From the NCBI RefSeq assembly GCF_042652345.1, contig NZ_JBHSJJ010000017.1, positions 62,001 through 126,000 of the forward strand: a stretch of 64,000 nucleotides of DNA, written 5' to 3'. Below are positions 25,009 to 32,486 of the stretch, piece after piece (position 1 is the stretch's first letter; every line of letters begins with the position of its first letter). The stretch is from Negadavirga shengliensis. GTDB lineage: Bacteria; Bacteroidota; Bacteroidia; Cytophagales; Cyclobacteriaceae. The notes below the pieces were generated by a model. The model saw only the letters and a list, made by a program, of their open reading frames with translations, had not been told where the DNA came from and made no database searches. The translations under genes and the position numbers were made by a program.

Positions 25009-26103
25009 TCATTTCCATTTCACCCAATGTATAGTCGGGTTGGGTTCTTCATTTGCAGATGCGCTGCCTACATTGACAAAATAGGATTTTCCATTGGATT
25101 TTGATATTGGCATTTGGTTATCCTGAAAAGAAGCATGTTTGAATCCCTCTCTCAGGGTGGAACCCTCTTCGGTATCCTTGTTGTATAAGAACAAATAGGT
25201 GTTTTTTTTATAGGTATAATGGATCATGAAAAAGGTTGGTGTAACCTGAATGTCACGAATGCCAAAATCCACCCAGTCGCTTGTGTCATCCGTTTGCTCC
25301 TGAAACGGGAATTTGGCAACTGGTTTAAGGTCGTGGTCTTCGGTGATCTGGTAAAGGGTATCTCGTCTGAAGACTTCGGGGAGCAATGTGGGGATAAAAA
25401 AATAGACTACTGTGTCCTGTTGGAATATGAAATTTGGATTTCTATAAACTAATTGAAGGCCGTTTTTAAGGTGTATGGTATGCTTTTTTCTTGCTAGGGG
25501 TTCGTGGTCCTCTCCAATTAACGTTATAAAATGATCGGCGATGAAGCCATCATCCGTCCGATCTACGAAATTGCCTTCCAGGATCCAACTTTTGCTACCG
25601 GTCCTAAAAATGCTCGCTGGCATTGATTCAAAACCGGTGATCTCTTCCAGATAATCTCCTTCTTCTGAATATACCAATACCTTTTTGCGAAACGGGTCAC
25701 AAAAGTAAAGTTGCTGAAGGGCGGCATCATGGGCCATAGAAGTGATGGTCCCAAATTCCCCAGGCCCCTCCCCGGTGATTCCAATATGCCTAATGAAATT
25801 TCCCTTGCGGTCAAATTGCAATACGGGGTGGTGTTGGTTTAAATCCAGGATATATAAATATTGGTCAGTTAGGATAGCATCTGCTACATGCCGGATCATA
25901 CTGTTTGCTGTCATTTCGGGCTGTATACTGACCACCTCCTCAGCGATCTCCTCAAAAGATAATTGGCTGACATCATGGTGGTTTATGAAGAATATCGGAA
26001 CCCCGTTGTTTTCCACATGGCTAGGTGCTTTCTGCTCGCATCCTATACCAAAAAAAACTGAGTAAATCACTAGAAAAACAGAGGGCTTCAATGGTAAATA
26101 CAT
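25009..26103 (-). CDS. 6-bladed beta-propeller lipoprotein
   Basis: About 364 residues from the ATG at 26101-26103; a GTG six codons upstream is possible but would only lengthen the signal. The lipoprotein signal is MYLPLKPSVFLVIYSVFFGI with Cys in FGIGC. The mature part is the 6-bladed beta-propeller type common in Bacteroidota: ILTDQYLYILDLNQHHPVLQ, FDRKGNFIRHIGITGEGPGE, YFCDPFRKKVLVYSEEGDYL. The NHL-like repeat GxFxxxIGxxGxGPGEF is clear. Function unknown, perhaps ligand binding at the envelope. Divergent from the SPFH operon across 182 bases. Confidence 0.85.
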   Translation of the reverse strand: MYLPLKPSVFLVIYSVFFGIGCEQKAPSHVENNGVPIFFINHHDVSQLSFEEIAEEVVSIQPEMTANSMIRHVADAILTDQYLYILDLNQHHPVLQFDRKGNFIRHIGITGEGPGEFGTITSMAHDAALQQLYFCDPFRKKVLVYSEEGDYLEEITGFESMPASIFRTGSKSWILEGNFVDRTDDGFIADHFITLIGEDHEPLARKKHTIHLKNGLQLVYRNPNFIFQQDTVVYFFIPTLLPEVFRRDTLYQITEDHDLKPVAKFPFQEQTDDTSDWVDFGIRDIQVTPTFFMIHYTYKKNTYLFLYNKDTEEGSTLREGFKHASFQDNQMPISKSNGKSYFVNVGSASANEEPNPTIHWVKWK

Positions 26104-26197
26104 AAGATAAGGTTTTGACACTAATTTACTAATTTTTTAGAAATTCAAAGCCTGTTTTGATATTGCCGGGGTTTTCGGGTTTTTATCCCGCAAGTAT

Positions 26198-26281
26198 AAT
26201 ATCATGTAAAATAATTTGCTGAAAACCCAACCCTGCATAACAGTGTTCGTATATTGATATAATATCATTTTAATATCATTT
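26198..26281. promoter_or_regulatory. AATATCAT repeats before the SPFH/Arc-like operon
   Basis: AATATCAT occurs at 26198, 26261 and 26272; the last two copies extend to AATATCATTT and are 11 bp apart. They overlap a palindrome GATAT-A-ATATC at 26256-26266. The cluster ends four bases before the ATG at 26286. Since the operon encodes a small ribbon-helix-helix-like protein, autoregulation through these sites is a reasonable guess. Confidence 0.4.
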
Positions 26282-26285
26282 CAAT

Positions 26286-27134
26286 ATGGAAAAAATAATC
26301 AAACCCATTTCCGGCTACATCATGGCCTTGGTGTCAGCTGCTTTGTTGGCAGCGTCCATCATTTCATTTGTCAATGAAATGATCCCGTTAGGAGCTGTGC
26401 TTATCTTTGGTTTTATACTGACCATACCCGGGTATTTCACGCTCCAGCCCAACAAAGCCATGGTTTTGCTGCTTTTTGGGGCTTACAAGGGCTCCGTCAA
26501 AGCGAATGGATTCTTTTGGGTCAATCCGTTTATGCACAAGCAGAAGATTTCCCTTCGGGTACGGAACTTTGAAAACAAGCCGCTTAAAGTAAATGATAAG
26601 ATAGGCAACCCGGTGATGGTAGGGACCATCGTGGTTTGGCAGGTTGAAGATACCTTTAAGGCATTCTTTGACGTCAATGATTATGAGAATTTTGTCCACT
26701 TGCAGGCGGATGCCGCGGTGAGGAAGATGGCGGGAACTTATCCCTATGACAATTTCGAAGCGGAAGACGCTGAAGTGACACTGCGCTCCGGGGTTGAGGA
26801 TGTCAACAAATCCTTGGAAGATGAAATCAGTGACAGGTTACAGCATGCGGGCATCAAAGTGATTGAAGCCAGGATTTCCCATCTTGCCTATGCTTCGGAG
26901 ATTGCCTCAGCCATGTTGCAGCGTCAGCAGGCCACGGCCATCGTGGCGGCAAGGAGGAAAATTGTGGACGGAGCCGTGGGCATGGTGGAGATGGCCTTAG
27001 AGGACCTGAAGCTGAAAGGTATCCTGGACTTTGAGGAAGACAAAAAAGCAGCCATGGTCACCAACCTGATGGTGGTGCTTTGTTCCGATAAAAATGCCAG
27101 TCCCGTAGTGAACGTGGGCACGTTAAACCAGTAA
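26286..27134 (+). CDS. SPFH/Band 7 domain membrane protein
   Basis: 282 residues. Two N-terminal membrane helices (about residues 10-30 and 35-52) are followed by an SPFH/Band 7 domain. Family blocks are QPNKAMVLLLFGAYKGSVKA, NPFMHKQKISLRVRNFENKP, VNDKIGNPVMVGTIVVWQVE, the YENFVHLQADAAVRKMA segment, and the C-terminal helical part LAYASEIASAMLQRQQATAI. SPFH proteins oligomerise into membrane cages or rafts; the stomatin-like role here is inferred. Two further genes follow on the same strand with gaps of 3 and 5 bases, forming a tight three-gene operon. Confidence 0.9.
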   Translation: MEKIIKPISGYIMALVSAALLAASIISFVNEMIPLGAVLIFGFILTIPGYFTLQPNKAMVLLLFGAYKGSVKANGFFWVNPFMHKQKISLRVRNFENKPLKVNDKIGNPVMVGTIVVWQVEDTFKAFFDVNDYENFVHLQADAAVRKMAGTYPYDNFEAEDAEVTLRSGVEDVNKSLEDEISDRLQHAGIKVIEARISHLAYASEIASAMLQRQQATAIVAARRKIVDGAVGMVEMALEDLKLKGILDFEEDKKAAMVTNLMVVLCSDKNASPVVNVGTLNQ

Positions 27135-27137
27135 ACC

Positions 27138-27617
27138 ATGGTTTTTAAAGAAGAACAAAGCTTTGTGGGTACCTGGATCATGTACCTGATGTTGATGATA
27201 GAACTCCCTGTGATGGTGCTTCTTGCGGTGCTTTGGCTGAAAGGTGAGCTGGGGGACCACGGCTATATTCCGCTGGTCATTGTTCTTGCTGTGATGGGTT
27301 TGGTATTCTGGCTGCTTATGAGCATGAAGCTGGAAACCCGCATTGACCGGTACGGGTTCCAATTTCGAAGCCCCCCTTTTGTGAATAAATGGAGAAAATA
27401 CCCCTGGGATGAAATCAAACAAGTGGAGGTCAAAAGCTCGGGAGCGATGTGGAAGTTCGGCGGTCTGGGCATCAGGTATAATTTGAAAGAATGGGGGTAT
27501 ATCTTTAATAATGCGCATGCAGTCCGTATTTATTTGAAAAATAAATCCATTGTATTCAGCACCCGAAAACCCAAGGAAATATTGGCTGCATGGGAAGAGT
27601 GGAGAGAAGACCGTTAA
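27138..27617 (+). CDS. Two-TM membrane protein, middle gene of the SPFH operon
   Basis: 159 residues starting 3 bases after the SPFH stop. Two membrane helices (about residues 12-33 and 42-62) are followed by a PH-like/bPH soluble part: ETRIDRYGFQFRSPPFVNKW, RKYPWDEIKQVEVKSS, RIYLKNKSIVFSTRKPKEIL. The last segment strongly resembles the end of small bacterial PH-type domains that read out membrane localisation. No named family comes to mind. The tight operon suggests it works with the SPFH protein. Confidence 0.75.
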   Translation: MVFKEEQSFVGTWIMYLMLMIELPVMVLLAVLWLKGELGDHGYIPLVIVLAVMGLVFWLLMSMKLETRIDRYGFQFRSPPFVNKWRKYPWDEIKQVEVKSSGAMWKFGGLGIRYNLKEWGYIFNNAHAVRIYLKNKSIVFSTRKPKEILAAWEEWREDR

Positions 27618-27622
27618 CTGTT

Positions 27623-27796
27623 ATGCCTCAGAAAAAACCTTTTGCGTTGAGAATAGATGAAAATATGATGAAAGCTGTGGAAAAATGGGCCGCAGACGAA
27701 TTCAGGAGTACCAATGGCCAATTGGAATGGCTGATCCATGATGCCCTGAAGCGGGCAGGAAGATTGCCCGGAAAAAATGAAAAAGGAAAGGAATAA
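27623..27796 (+). CDS. Arc/ribbon-helix-helix-like small protein
   Basis: 57 residues from ATG 27623: MPQKKPFALRIDENMMKAVE, then KWAADEFRSTNGQLEWLIHD, then ALKRAGR and a basic tail. The layout, a short strand FALRID followed by two helices, is that of Arc-type ribbon-helix-helix DNA-binding proteins. It begins 5 bases after the previous gene, and an upstream in-frame start inside that gene is unnecessary. In other Bacteroidota a similar gene is also found with SPFH proteins. It may bind the AATATCAT repeats upstream (inference). Confidence 0.8.
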   Translation: MPQKKPFALRIDENMMKAVEKWAADEFRSTNGQLEWLIHDALKRAGRLPGKNEKGKE

Positions 27797-27879
27797 ACCC
27801 TGTCCTTTCTTTCCGCTACTGAATCAATGGCATTTCTTATTATCTTCACGGCGGAAATAAAAAACTTGTCATTGACACT

Positions 27880-28704
27880 ATGAATATTAAAGCCATCTGT
27901 ACGGACATTGACGGGACATTGCTGAACCGGGACCGGCAGATTTCAGACAGGACGATCCAAGCCTTTAAAAGCCTGCCTGCGGGATTTCCGGTCATCCTTG
28001 CCTCCTCACGTATGCCCTCGGCCATGTGGCATTTGTTGGAAGACCTGGGCAGGAACGGCAACTCGCTGGTTTGTTATAACGGCGGATATGTGATCGGGCC
28101 GGTAAATGGCTCAGGACAGGAGGACATCCTGGATTCCACCACCATATCACCGGATATCTGCGGCAGTATCGTTTCGCTTGCCGCAGGAAGTAATGTACAC
28201 ATCAGCCTTTATACTGCCGATGAATGGTATGCGCCCAGAATGGATTCCTGGACAGAGAGGGAAGAAAGGATCACCAAAGTGGCTGCCTTCATTCAACCCA
28301 ATACGAAGGTGCTGACCTCTTGGAAGGAAAAAAAGAAGGGCGCCCATAAAGTCATGTGTATGGGAGATACGGATGAAATAGATAACCTCTATAATGCGTT
28401 GCAAGGGGAACTGTCTGACCGGCTTCATTTATACAGGTCCAGGGATACCTATATAGAAATAGCTCCGCGGCAGATTTCCAAAGCGTCAGGCCTTGCCCTC
28501 ATTTTGGAAAGAAAATATGGCATAGGGATGGATGAGGTGATCGCTTTTGGGGACAATTACAATGACGTGGAACTGCTTCGGCAAGTGGGCATGGGCGTGG
28601 CTGTGGCCAATGCCAGGGAGGAAGTAAAAGCGGTTGCCAAAGAAATTACGGGCAAAAGTACTGAAGACGGGGTGGCCATCACAATAGAGAAATACCTGCT
28701 TTAG
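27880..28704 (+). CDS. HAD superfamily Cof-type phosphatase
   Basis: 274 residues. The HAD nucleophile motif is CTDIDGTLLNRD (Asp9, Asp11); motif II is ILASSRMPSA with Ser; motif III lysine lies in the QISKASGLALILE segment and motif IV is AFGDNYNDVELL. The large C2-type cap (about residues 85-195) marks the Cof subclass (YidA/YbiV-like), which dephosphorylate small sugar phosphates, FMN or pyridoxal phosphate. Substrate unknown. Its stop codon overlaps by a few bases with the stop of the convergent DUF2461 gene. Confidence 0.92.
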   Translation: MNIKAICTDIDGTLLNRDRQISDRTIQAFKSLPAGFPVILASSRMPSAMWHLLEDLGRNGNSLVCYNGGYVIGPVNGSGQEDILDSTTISPDICGSIVSLAAGSNVHISLYTADEWYAPRMDSWTEREERITKVAAFIQPNTKVLTSWKEKKKGAHKVMCMGDTDEIDNLYNALQGELSDRLHLYRSRDTYIEIAPRQISKASGLALILERKYGIGMDEVIAFGDNYNDVELLRQVGMGVAVANAREEVKAVAKEITGKSTEDGVAITIEKYLL

Positions 28705-29381
28705 AGCAGGCCGCTGCCATCTTCCACTTCTTCCACCGCCCTGTATAAGAAATCCTGGAAAGGTTTCATCATGCCAAAGCTTTGTAGTGCCAGGTTTACG
28801 TAGTTTTCAGAAATCACGTCCTGGTCAGGGATCCTCTTGGTCACGATAAAGCTCTTGTAACGCAGGTAGTGGATATAGGGATGGTCCCCGTCAAAACCCT
28901 TTGGGGATGTCTTGAGTTTTTCCCCTTCTATTTCTCCAAAATAAGATTTGAATGCCGGGTCACTCAATATGCTTTCCAATTCCTTGCCGGAATAGTTGAT
29001 TTCCTGCCTTATTTTTTTCAGAACATCCGAAGACGGCATCCATATCCCTCCGGCAATGAAGCTTTCGCCGGGCTGGAGGTGGAGATAATATCCCGGGCCG
29101 ACTGACTTTTTGCCTCCTGCCGCGAAATAGGCCGCCAGGTTAATCTTATAAGGCATTTTGTTGGCACTGAACCTGATGTCCCTGTTCTGCCGGAAAATGC
29201 AATCTTTCGGTTTTAAATCCGACAAGGCAGGATCCAGCTCAACCAGTTTATTCAGAATGACTTCGACATTTTTTAAAAACCCGCCCCGGATAGTGGTAAA
29301 CCGTTGTTTATGGCTATCCATCCATTCCTTGTTGTTATTGAGAGAAAGCTCGTTCAGGAATTTAAGTAATTGCTGGCTCAT
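28701..29381 (-). CDS. DUF2461 domain protein
   Basis: 226 residues of the DUF2461 family (TIGR02453 type). Characteristic blocks: LKFLNELSLNNNKEWMDSHK, FRQNRDIRFSANKMPYKINL, GPGYYLHLQPGESFIAGGIW, then SFIVTKRIPDQDVIS. It is cytosolic, with no signal. The family is widespread and of unknown function. It converges with the Cof-type phosphatase gene, with the two stops overlapping by four bases, so both transcripts read into each other. Confidence 0.9.
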   Translation of the reverse strand: MSQQLLKFLNELSLNNNKEWMDSHKQRFTTIRGGFLKNVEVILNKLVELDPALSDLKPKDCIFRQNRDIRFSANKMPYKINLAAYFAAGGKKSVGPGYYLHLQPGESFIAGGIWMPSSDVLKKIRQEINYSGKELESILSDPAFKSYFGEIEGEKLKTSPKGFDGDHPYIHYLRYKSFIVTKRIPDQDVISENYVNLALQSFGMMKPFQDFLYRAVEEVEDGSGLL

Positions 29382-29486
29382 GAAGTTGATGGTTATAGGA
29401 TGTCAAATGTAACAAATTTACCATTGGACATGACCTGCTTTCCCCTCAATTTTCAGGATTGAAAAGGGTATTTTTTTTGATAAGGA

Positions 29487-29557
29487 TAATTACGTAAAAA
29501 TAATTACGTAAATTTTTAAGTAAAAATACGTAATTTAAATATTTTTAATTACCTTAG
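29487..29557 (+). promoter_or_regulatory. TACGTA palindromes and promoter-like box of the nitrate operon
   Basis: TACGTA occurs at 29491-29496, 29505-29510 and 29527-29532, each flanked by AT-rich arms (AATTACGTAAA, TAATTACGTAAA, AAATACGTAATTT). Within the cluster GTA-N8-TAC (29494-29507) also fits the NtcA/Crp-Fnr half-site geometry. A -7-like TACCTTAG lies at 29550-29557, and the third palindrome falls just where a -33 TTTG would be expected, so an activator may replace that contact. This is the best candidate control region for nitrate genes. Confidence 0.45.
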
Positions 29558-29617
29558 TGCCATCATGCGGACCAAGCCCAGAATAACCTAAAAAAGAGCG
29601 AGAAGGAAGGCGGGAAG

Positions 29618-29683
29618 ATGAAAAGGAACAAAATTCAACCTGCTTTTCTTCAGCTTTTTCAAGAAATCCCAAATAACCTCTAA
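29618..29683 (+). CDS. Possible 21-residue leader peptide upstream of the porin gene
   Basis: ATG at 29618 preceded by a strong purine-rich site (GGAAGG at 29604-29609 and CGGGAAG next to the start), encoding MKRNKIQPAFLQLFQEIPNN then Leu and TAA. It ends 28 bases before the porin ATG. It could be a leader ORF or chance; the ribosome binding site is its only support. Confidence 0.3.
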   Translation: MKRNKIQPAFLQLFQEIPNNL

Positions 29684-29711
29684 TCAGTATTCAGTTTTAA
29701 CCACAAACATT

Positions 29712-31025
29712 ATGTCAGGGATTTTACGTAGAAAAGCTTATCTTATCGGCCTCTTATTGGGATTGGGTGCTGCATCCGCTTCTGCGCAGTCAGTAACCTT
29801 GTCTGCTGAGATCCGTCCCAGAACGGAATTCAGAAACGGTTTTAAATCGCCGATCCAAAGGGGCGAACAACCCGCGGTATTTACGGAACAGCGTTCCCGT
29901 ATTTATTTGGGTTTTAGCCAGGACCGACTCACAGTCCAGTTATCCGCTCAGGATGTGCGGATATGGGGGAATACCAACCAGATTTACAAAACAGACCCTT
30001 CTTTGTTCAACATGTTTGAGGCCTGGGCAAGCTATTCCCTATCTCCTAATATGAACATTAAAATCGGACGCCAGGCATTGGATTATGACAATGCCCGGTT
30101 TTTGGGCGATCTTGACTGGGCCCAACAGGGAAGAAGCCATGATGCCTTGCTGCTGACTTATGAAGACACCTTGGGGTACAAGGTTCATCTTGGCACCGGA
30201 TTTAACCAACAGGTGGCATTTGAACCGGGTAAGTTGAGCGGTAATTACTATGAACTGGAAGGTAATTATAAAGCCATGCAATTTGTCTGGCTGCATAAGT
30301 CCTATGCCTCAAGCCGTATATCCTTTCTGTTTCTCAATGATGGCAGGCAGGATCTGACACTGTCCCAGCCACAGTCCCGGGTTAATTTCCGGCAGACTTA
30401 CGGATTTTATGGAGAAAAGAATACCGGGTCTCTGAATTTTACGGGCGAATTATACCATCAGGGAGGAAAAGACCCCTCGGGCAGAACCAACTCCGCCTGG
30501 TTACTTGCTGGAGCCCTTACCTTAAAGACCAAAAGTATTCCATTGACCCTGGGGGCTGATTACCTTACCGGGACCGCGCCGGGAGCAGCCACTAACCGGT
30601 CATTTGATCCGCTATATGGCACCAATCACAAGTTTTATGGTCTGATGGACCTCTTTTATGTAGGCAGTCCTCATGGGCAATCGGGCCTGTCTGCCGGTCT
30701 GCAGAATTACTATCTCAAATCCAACATTTCCCTGTTCCCCGGTTCCAGCCTGTTGGTCCACCTTCACCATTTCAGCTCTGCGGTAAGCGTCTATGAGCCT
30801 GAAAACACACAAACCAGGATGGGAAGTGACCTGGGACAGGAAATCGATCTGGTATTTGTCTCCAGAATAAGTCCGGAGATTACTTTCAATTTGGGGTACT
30901 CCCATTTGTTTGCTTCCAGGTCGCTTGCTGCATTAAAAGGTAAAGACAACCTGAGCCCGGTCCAAAACTGGGCCTGGGCCATGATCAGTTTCCGCCCTTC
31001 AATAAACCTGGCCAACCTAAGATAA
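29712..31025 (+). CDS. Outer-membrane porin, alginate-export family-like
   Basis: 437 residues, signal peptide ending ASASAQ. The mature protein opens with VTLSAEIRPRTEFRNGF and is made of alternating amphipathic strands: SRIYLGFSQDRLTVQLSAQD, FEAWASYSLSPNMNIKIGRQ, ALDYDNARFLGDLDWAQQGR. The last is the signature stretch of alginate-export-type beta-barrels. It ends in the strand WAWAMISFRP followed by a short tail. Heading the nitrate operon, 32 bases before the nitrate transporter gene, it probably lets nitrate or nitrite across the outer membrane (inference from position). The lone aromatic-terminated strand is consistent with Bam insertion. Confidence 0.82.
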   Translation: MSGILRRKAYLIGLLLGLGAASASAQSVTLSAEIRPRTEFRNGFKSPIQRGEQPAVFTEQRSRIYLGFSQDRLTVQLSAQDVRIWGNTNQIYKTDPSLFNMFEAWASYSLSPNMNIKIGRQALDYDNARFLGDLDWAQQGRSHDALLLTYEDTLGYKVHLGTGFNQQVAFEPGKLSGNYYELEGNYKAMQFVWLHKSYASSRISFLFLNDGRQDLTLSQPQSRVNFRQTYGFYGEKNTGSLNFTGELYHQGGKDPSGRTNSAWLLAGALTLKTKSIPLTLGADYLTGTAPGAATNRSFDPLYGTNHKFYGLMDLFYVGSPHGQSGLSAGLQNYYLKSNISLFPGSSLLVHLHHFSSAVSVYEPENTQTRMGSDLGQEIDLVFVSRISPEITFNLGYSHLFASRSLAALKGKDNLSPVQNWAWAMISFRPSINLANLR

Positions 31026-31057
31026 ACCACTATCCTTTAACCTAATCCACAGAAATC

Positions 31058-32419
31058 ATGAACATTCTCAGCAAAAAAGCAACTTCTATTAACCTGCTGG
31101 ATTTCAAATCCAGACCGATGCGGGCATTCCACCTTTCCTGGTTGGCTTTCTTTCTTTGTTTCTTCGGTTGGTTTGGCATAGCGCCCTTGATGGCGGTGGT
31201 CAGGGAAGAACTGGCCCTGACGAAATCCCAGGTCGGGAATATCATCATCGCTTCTGTAGCCATCACGGTGATTGCGCGGCTATTCATCGGCTGGTTGGTG
31301 GACCGGATCGGTCCCAGGATTACCTATACTTATTTGCTCATCCTGGGAGCCATTCCCGTGATGCTCATCGGACTGAGCAACAGCTATGAGTCCTTTCTGA
31401 TCTTCAGGCTGGCCATCGGTGCCATCGGTGCCTCTTTTGTGGTCACCCAATACCATACTTCGGTGATGTTTGCGCCAAACGTAGTGGGAACTGCCAATGC
31501 CACCTCAGCAGGCTGGGGGAACCTCGGGGGAGGGGTTACCCAAATGGTGATGCCTTTGTTTTTTGCCATGTTCGTCAGTATCGGATTTATAGAAACCGCG
31601 GCCTGGAGGTATGCCATGGTTATCCCTGGCGTCCTGATGGTTCTTTGTGGGATCGCCTATTATAAATGGACCACCGATTTCCCTGAAGGAAACAAGGCGG
31701 ACCTGGATGCCAAATCCTTAAAAAGCAAGCAGAAGAAAAACGGCAGCGGGGCTTTTAAAGAAGCCCTAAAAGACCGCAGGGTGTGGGCTTTGTTCCTCGT
31801 ATATGGGGCGTGTTTCGGTGTGGAACTGACCATCAACAACATAGCGGCCATCTATTATCATGATTACTTCAAACTGGATTTAAAAACTGCCGGTCTTATC
31901 GCCGGGCTGTTTGGACTCATGAACATCTTCGCCCGTTCGTTGGGTGGGCTTTTTGGGGACAAAGCCGGCATCAAATGGGGACTAAAAGGCCGGGTGGGGC
32001 TGCTTGGGGGCTTGTTGCTTCTGGAAGGGATAGCCCTCGTGCTCTTTTCCCAGATGGCATTTCTTCCTTTGGCCATCGCCACAATGATCCTTTTCAGTCT
32101 ATTTGTTCAGATGTCGGAAGGAGCCACTTACTCTGTGGTGCCTTTTATCAATAAAAAAGCCATAGGGACGATATCCGGAATAGTAGGAGCGGGCGGGAAT
32201 GTTGGGGCAGTCATGGCAGGGTTCCTTTTTAAAATGGAATCATTCAGTTACCCTGAAGCGCTGGCGATTTTGGGCATTGCGGTAGCGGTGACCAGTACCA
32301 CCACCTTGCTCATCAGGTTTTCTGCAGAAGATGAAAAAATTGCAAAAGTGGAGCTGGAAGCTTCGCTGGAAGAGAAAAAGGCCGGGCTGCAGCTTCAGCC
32401 CGAGTATATAGAAAAATAA
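31058..32419 (+). CDS. NarK/NasA-type nitrate/nitrite MFS transporter
   Basis: 453 residues, 12 predicted membrane helices. The major-facilitator nitrate signature is present: SAGWGNLGGGVTQMVMPLFF in the first half and GTISGIVGAGGNVGAVMAGF in the second. These are the two glycine-rich nitrate-family helices that line the substrate path. The N-half loop motif is RLFIGWLVDRIGPR. The cytoplasmic linker around residues 205-230 is lysine-rich. It should import nitrate (possibly exchanging nitrite) across the inner membrane for the reductase encoded 67 bases downstream. Confidence 0.92.
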   Translation: MNILSKKATSINLLDFKSRPMRAFHLSWLAFFLCFFGWFGIAPLMAVVREELALTKSQVGNIIIASVAITVIARLFIGWLVDRIGPRITYTYLLILGAIPVMLIGLSNSYESFLIFRLAIGAIGASFVVTQYHTSVMFAPNVVGTANATSAGWGNLGGGVTQMVMPLFFAMFVSIGFIETAAWRYAMVIPGVLMVLCGIAYYKWTTDFPEGNKADLDAKSLKSKQKKNGSGAFKEALKDRRVWALFLVYGACFGVELTINNIAAIYYHDYFKLDLKTAGLIAGLFGLMNIFARSLGGLFGDKAGIKWGLKGRVGLLGGLLLLEGIALVLFSQMAFLPLAIATMILFSLFVQMSEGATYSVVPFINKKAIGTISGIVGAGGNVGAVMAGFLFKMESFSYPEALAILGIAVAVTSTTTLLIRFSAEDEKIAKVELEASLEEKKAGLQLQPEYIEK

Positions 32420-32486
32420 GCATTACCGGCTTGTTTGTAAGGGTAAAGACCCGCCTGTATTTAAAATCTTTAACCTGTTTAAGCAC

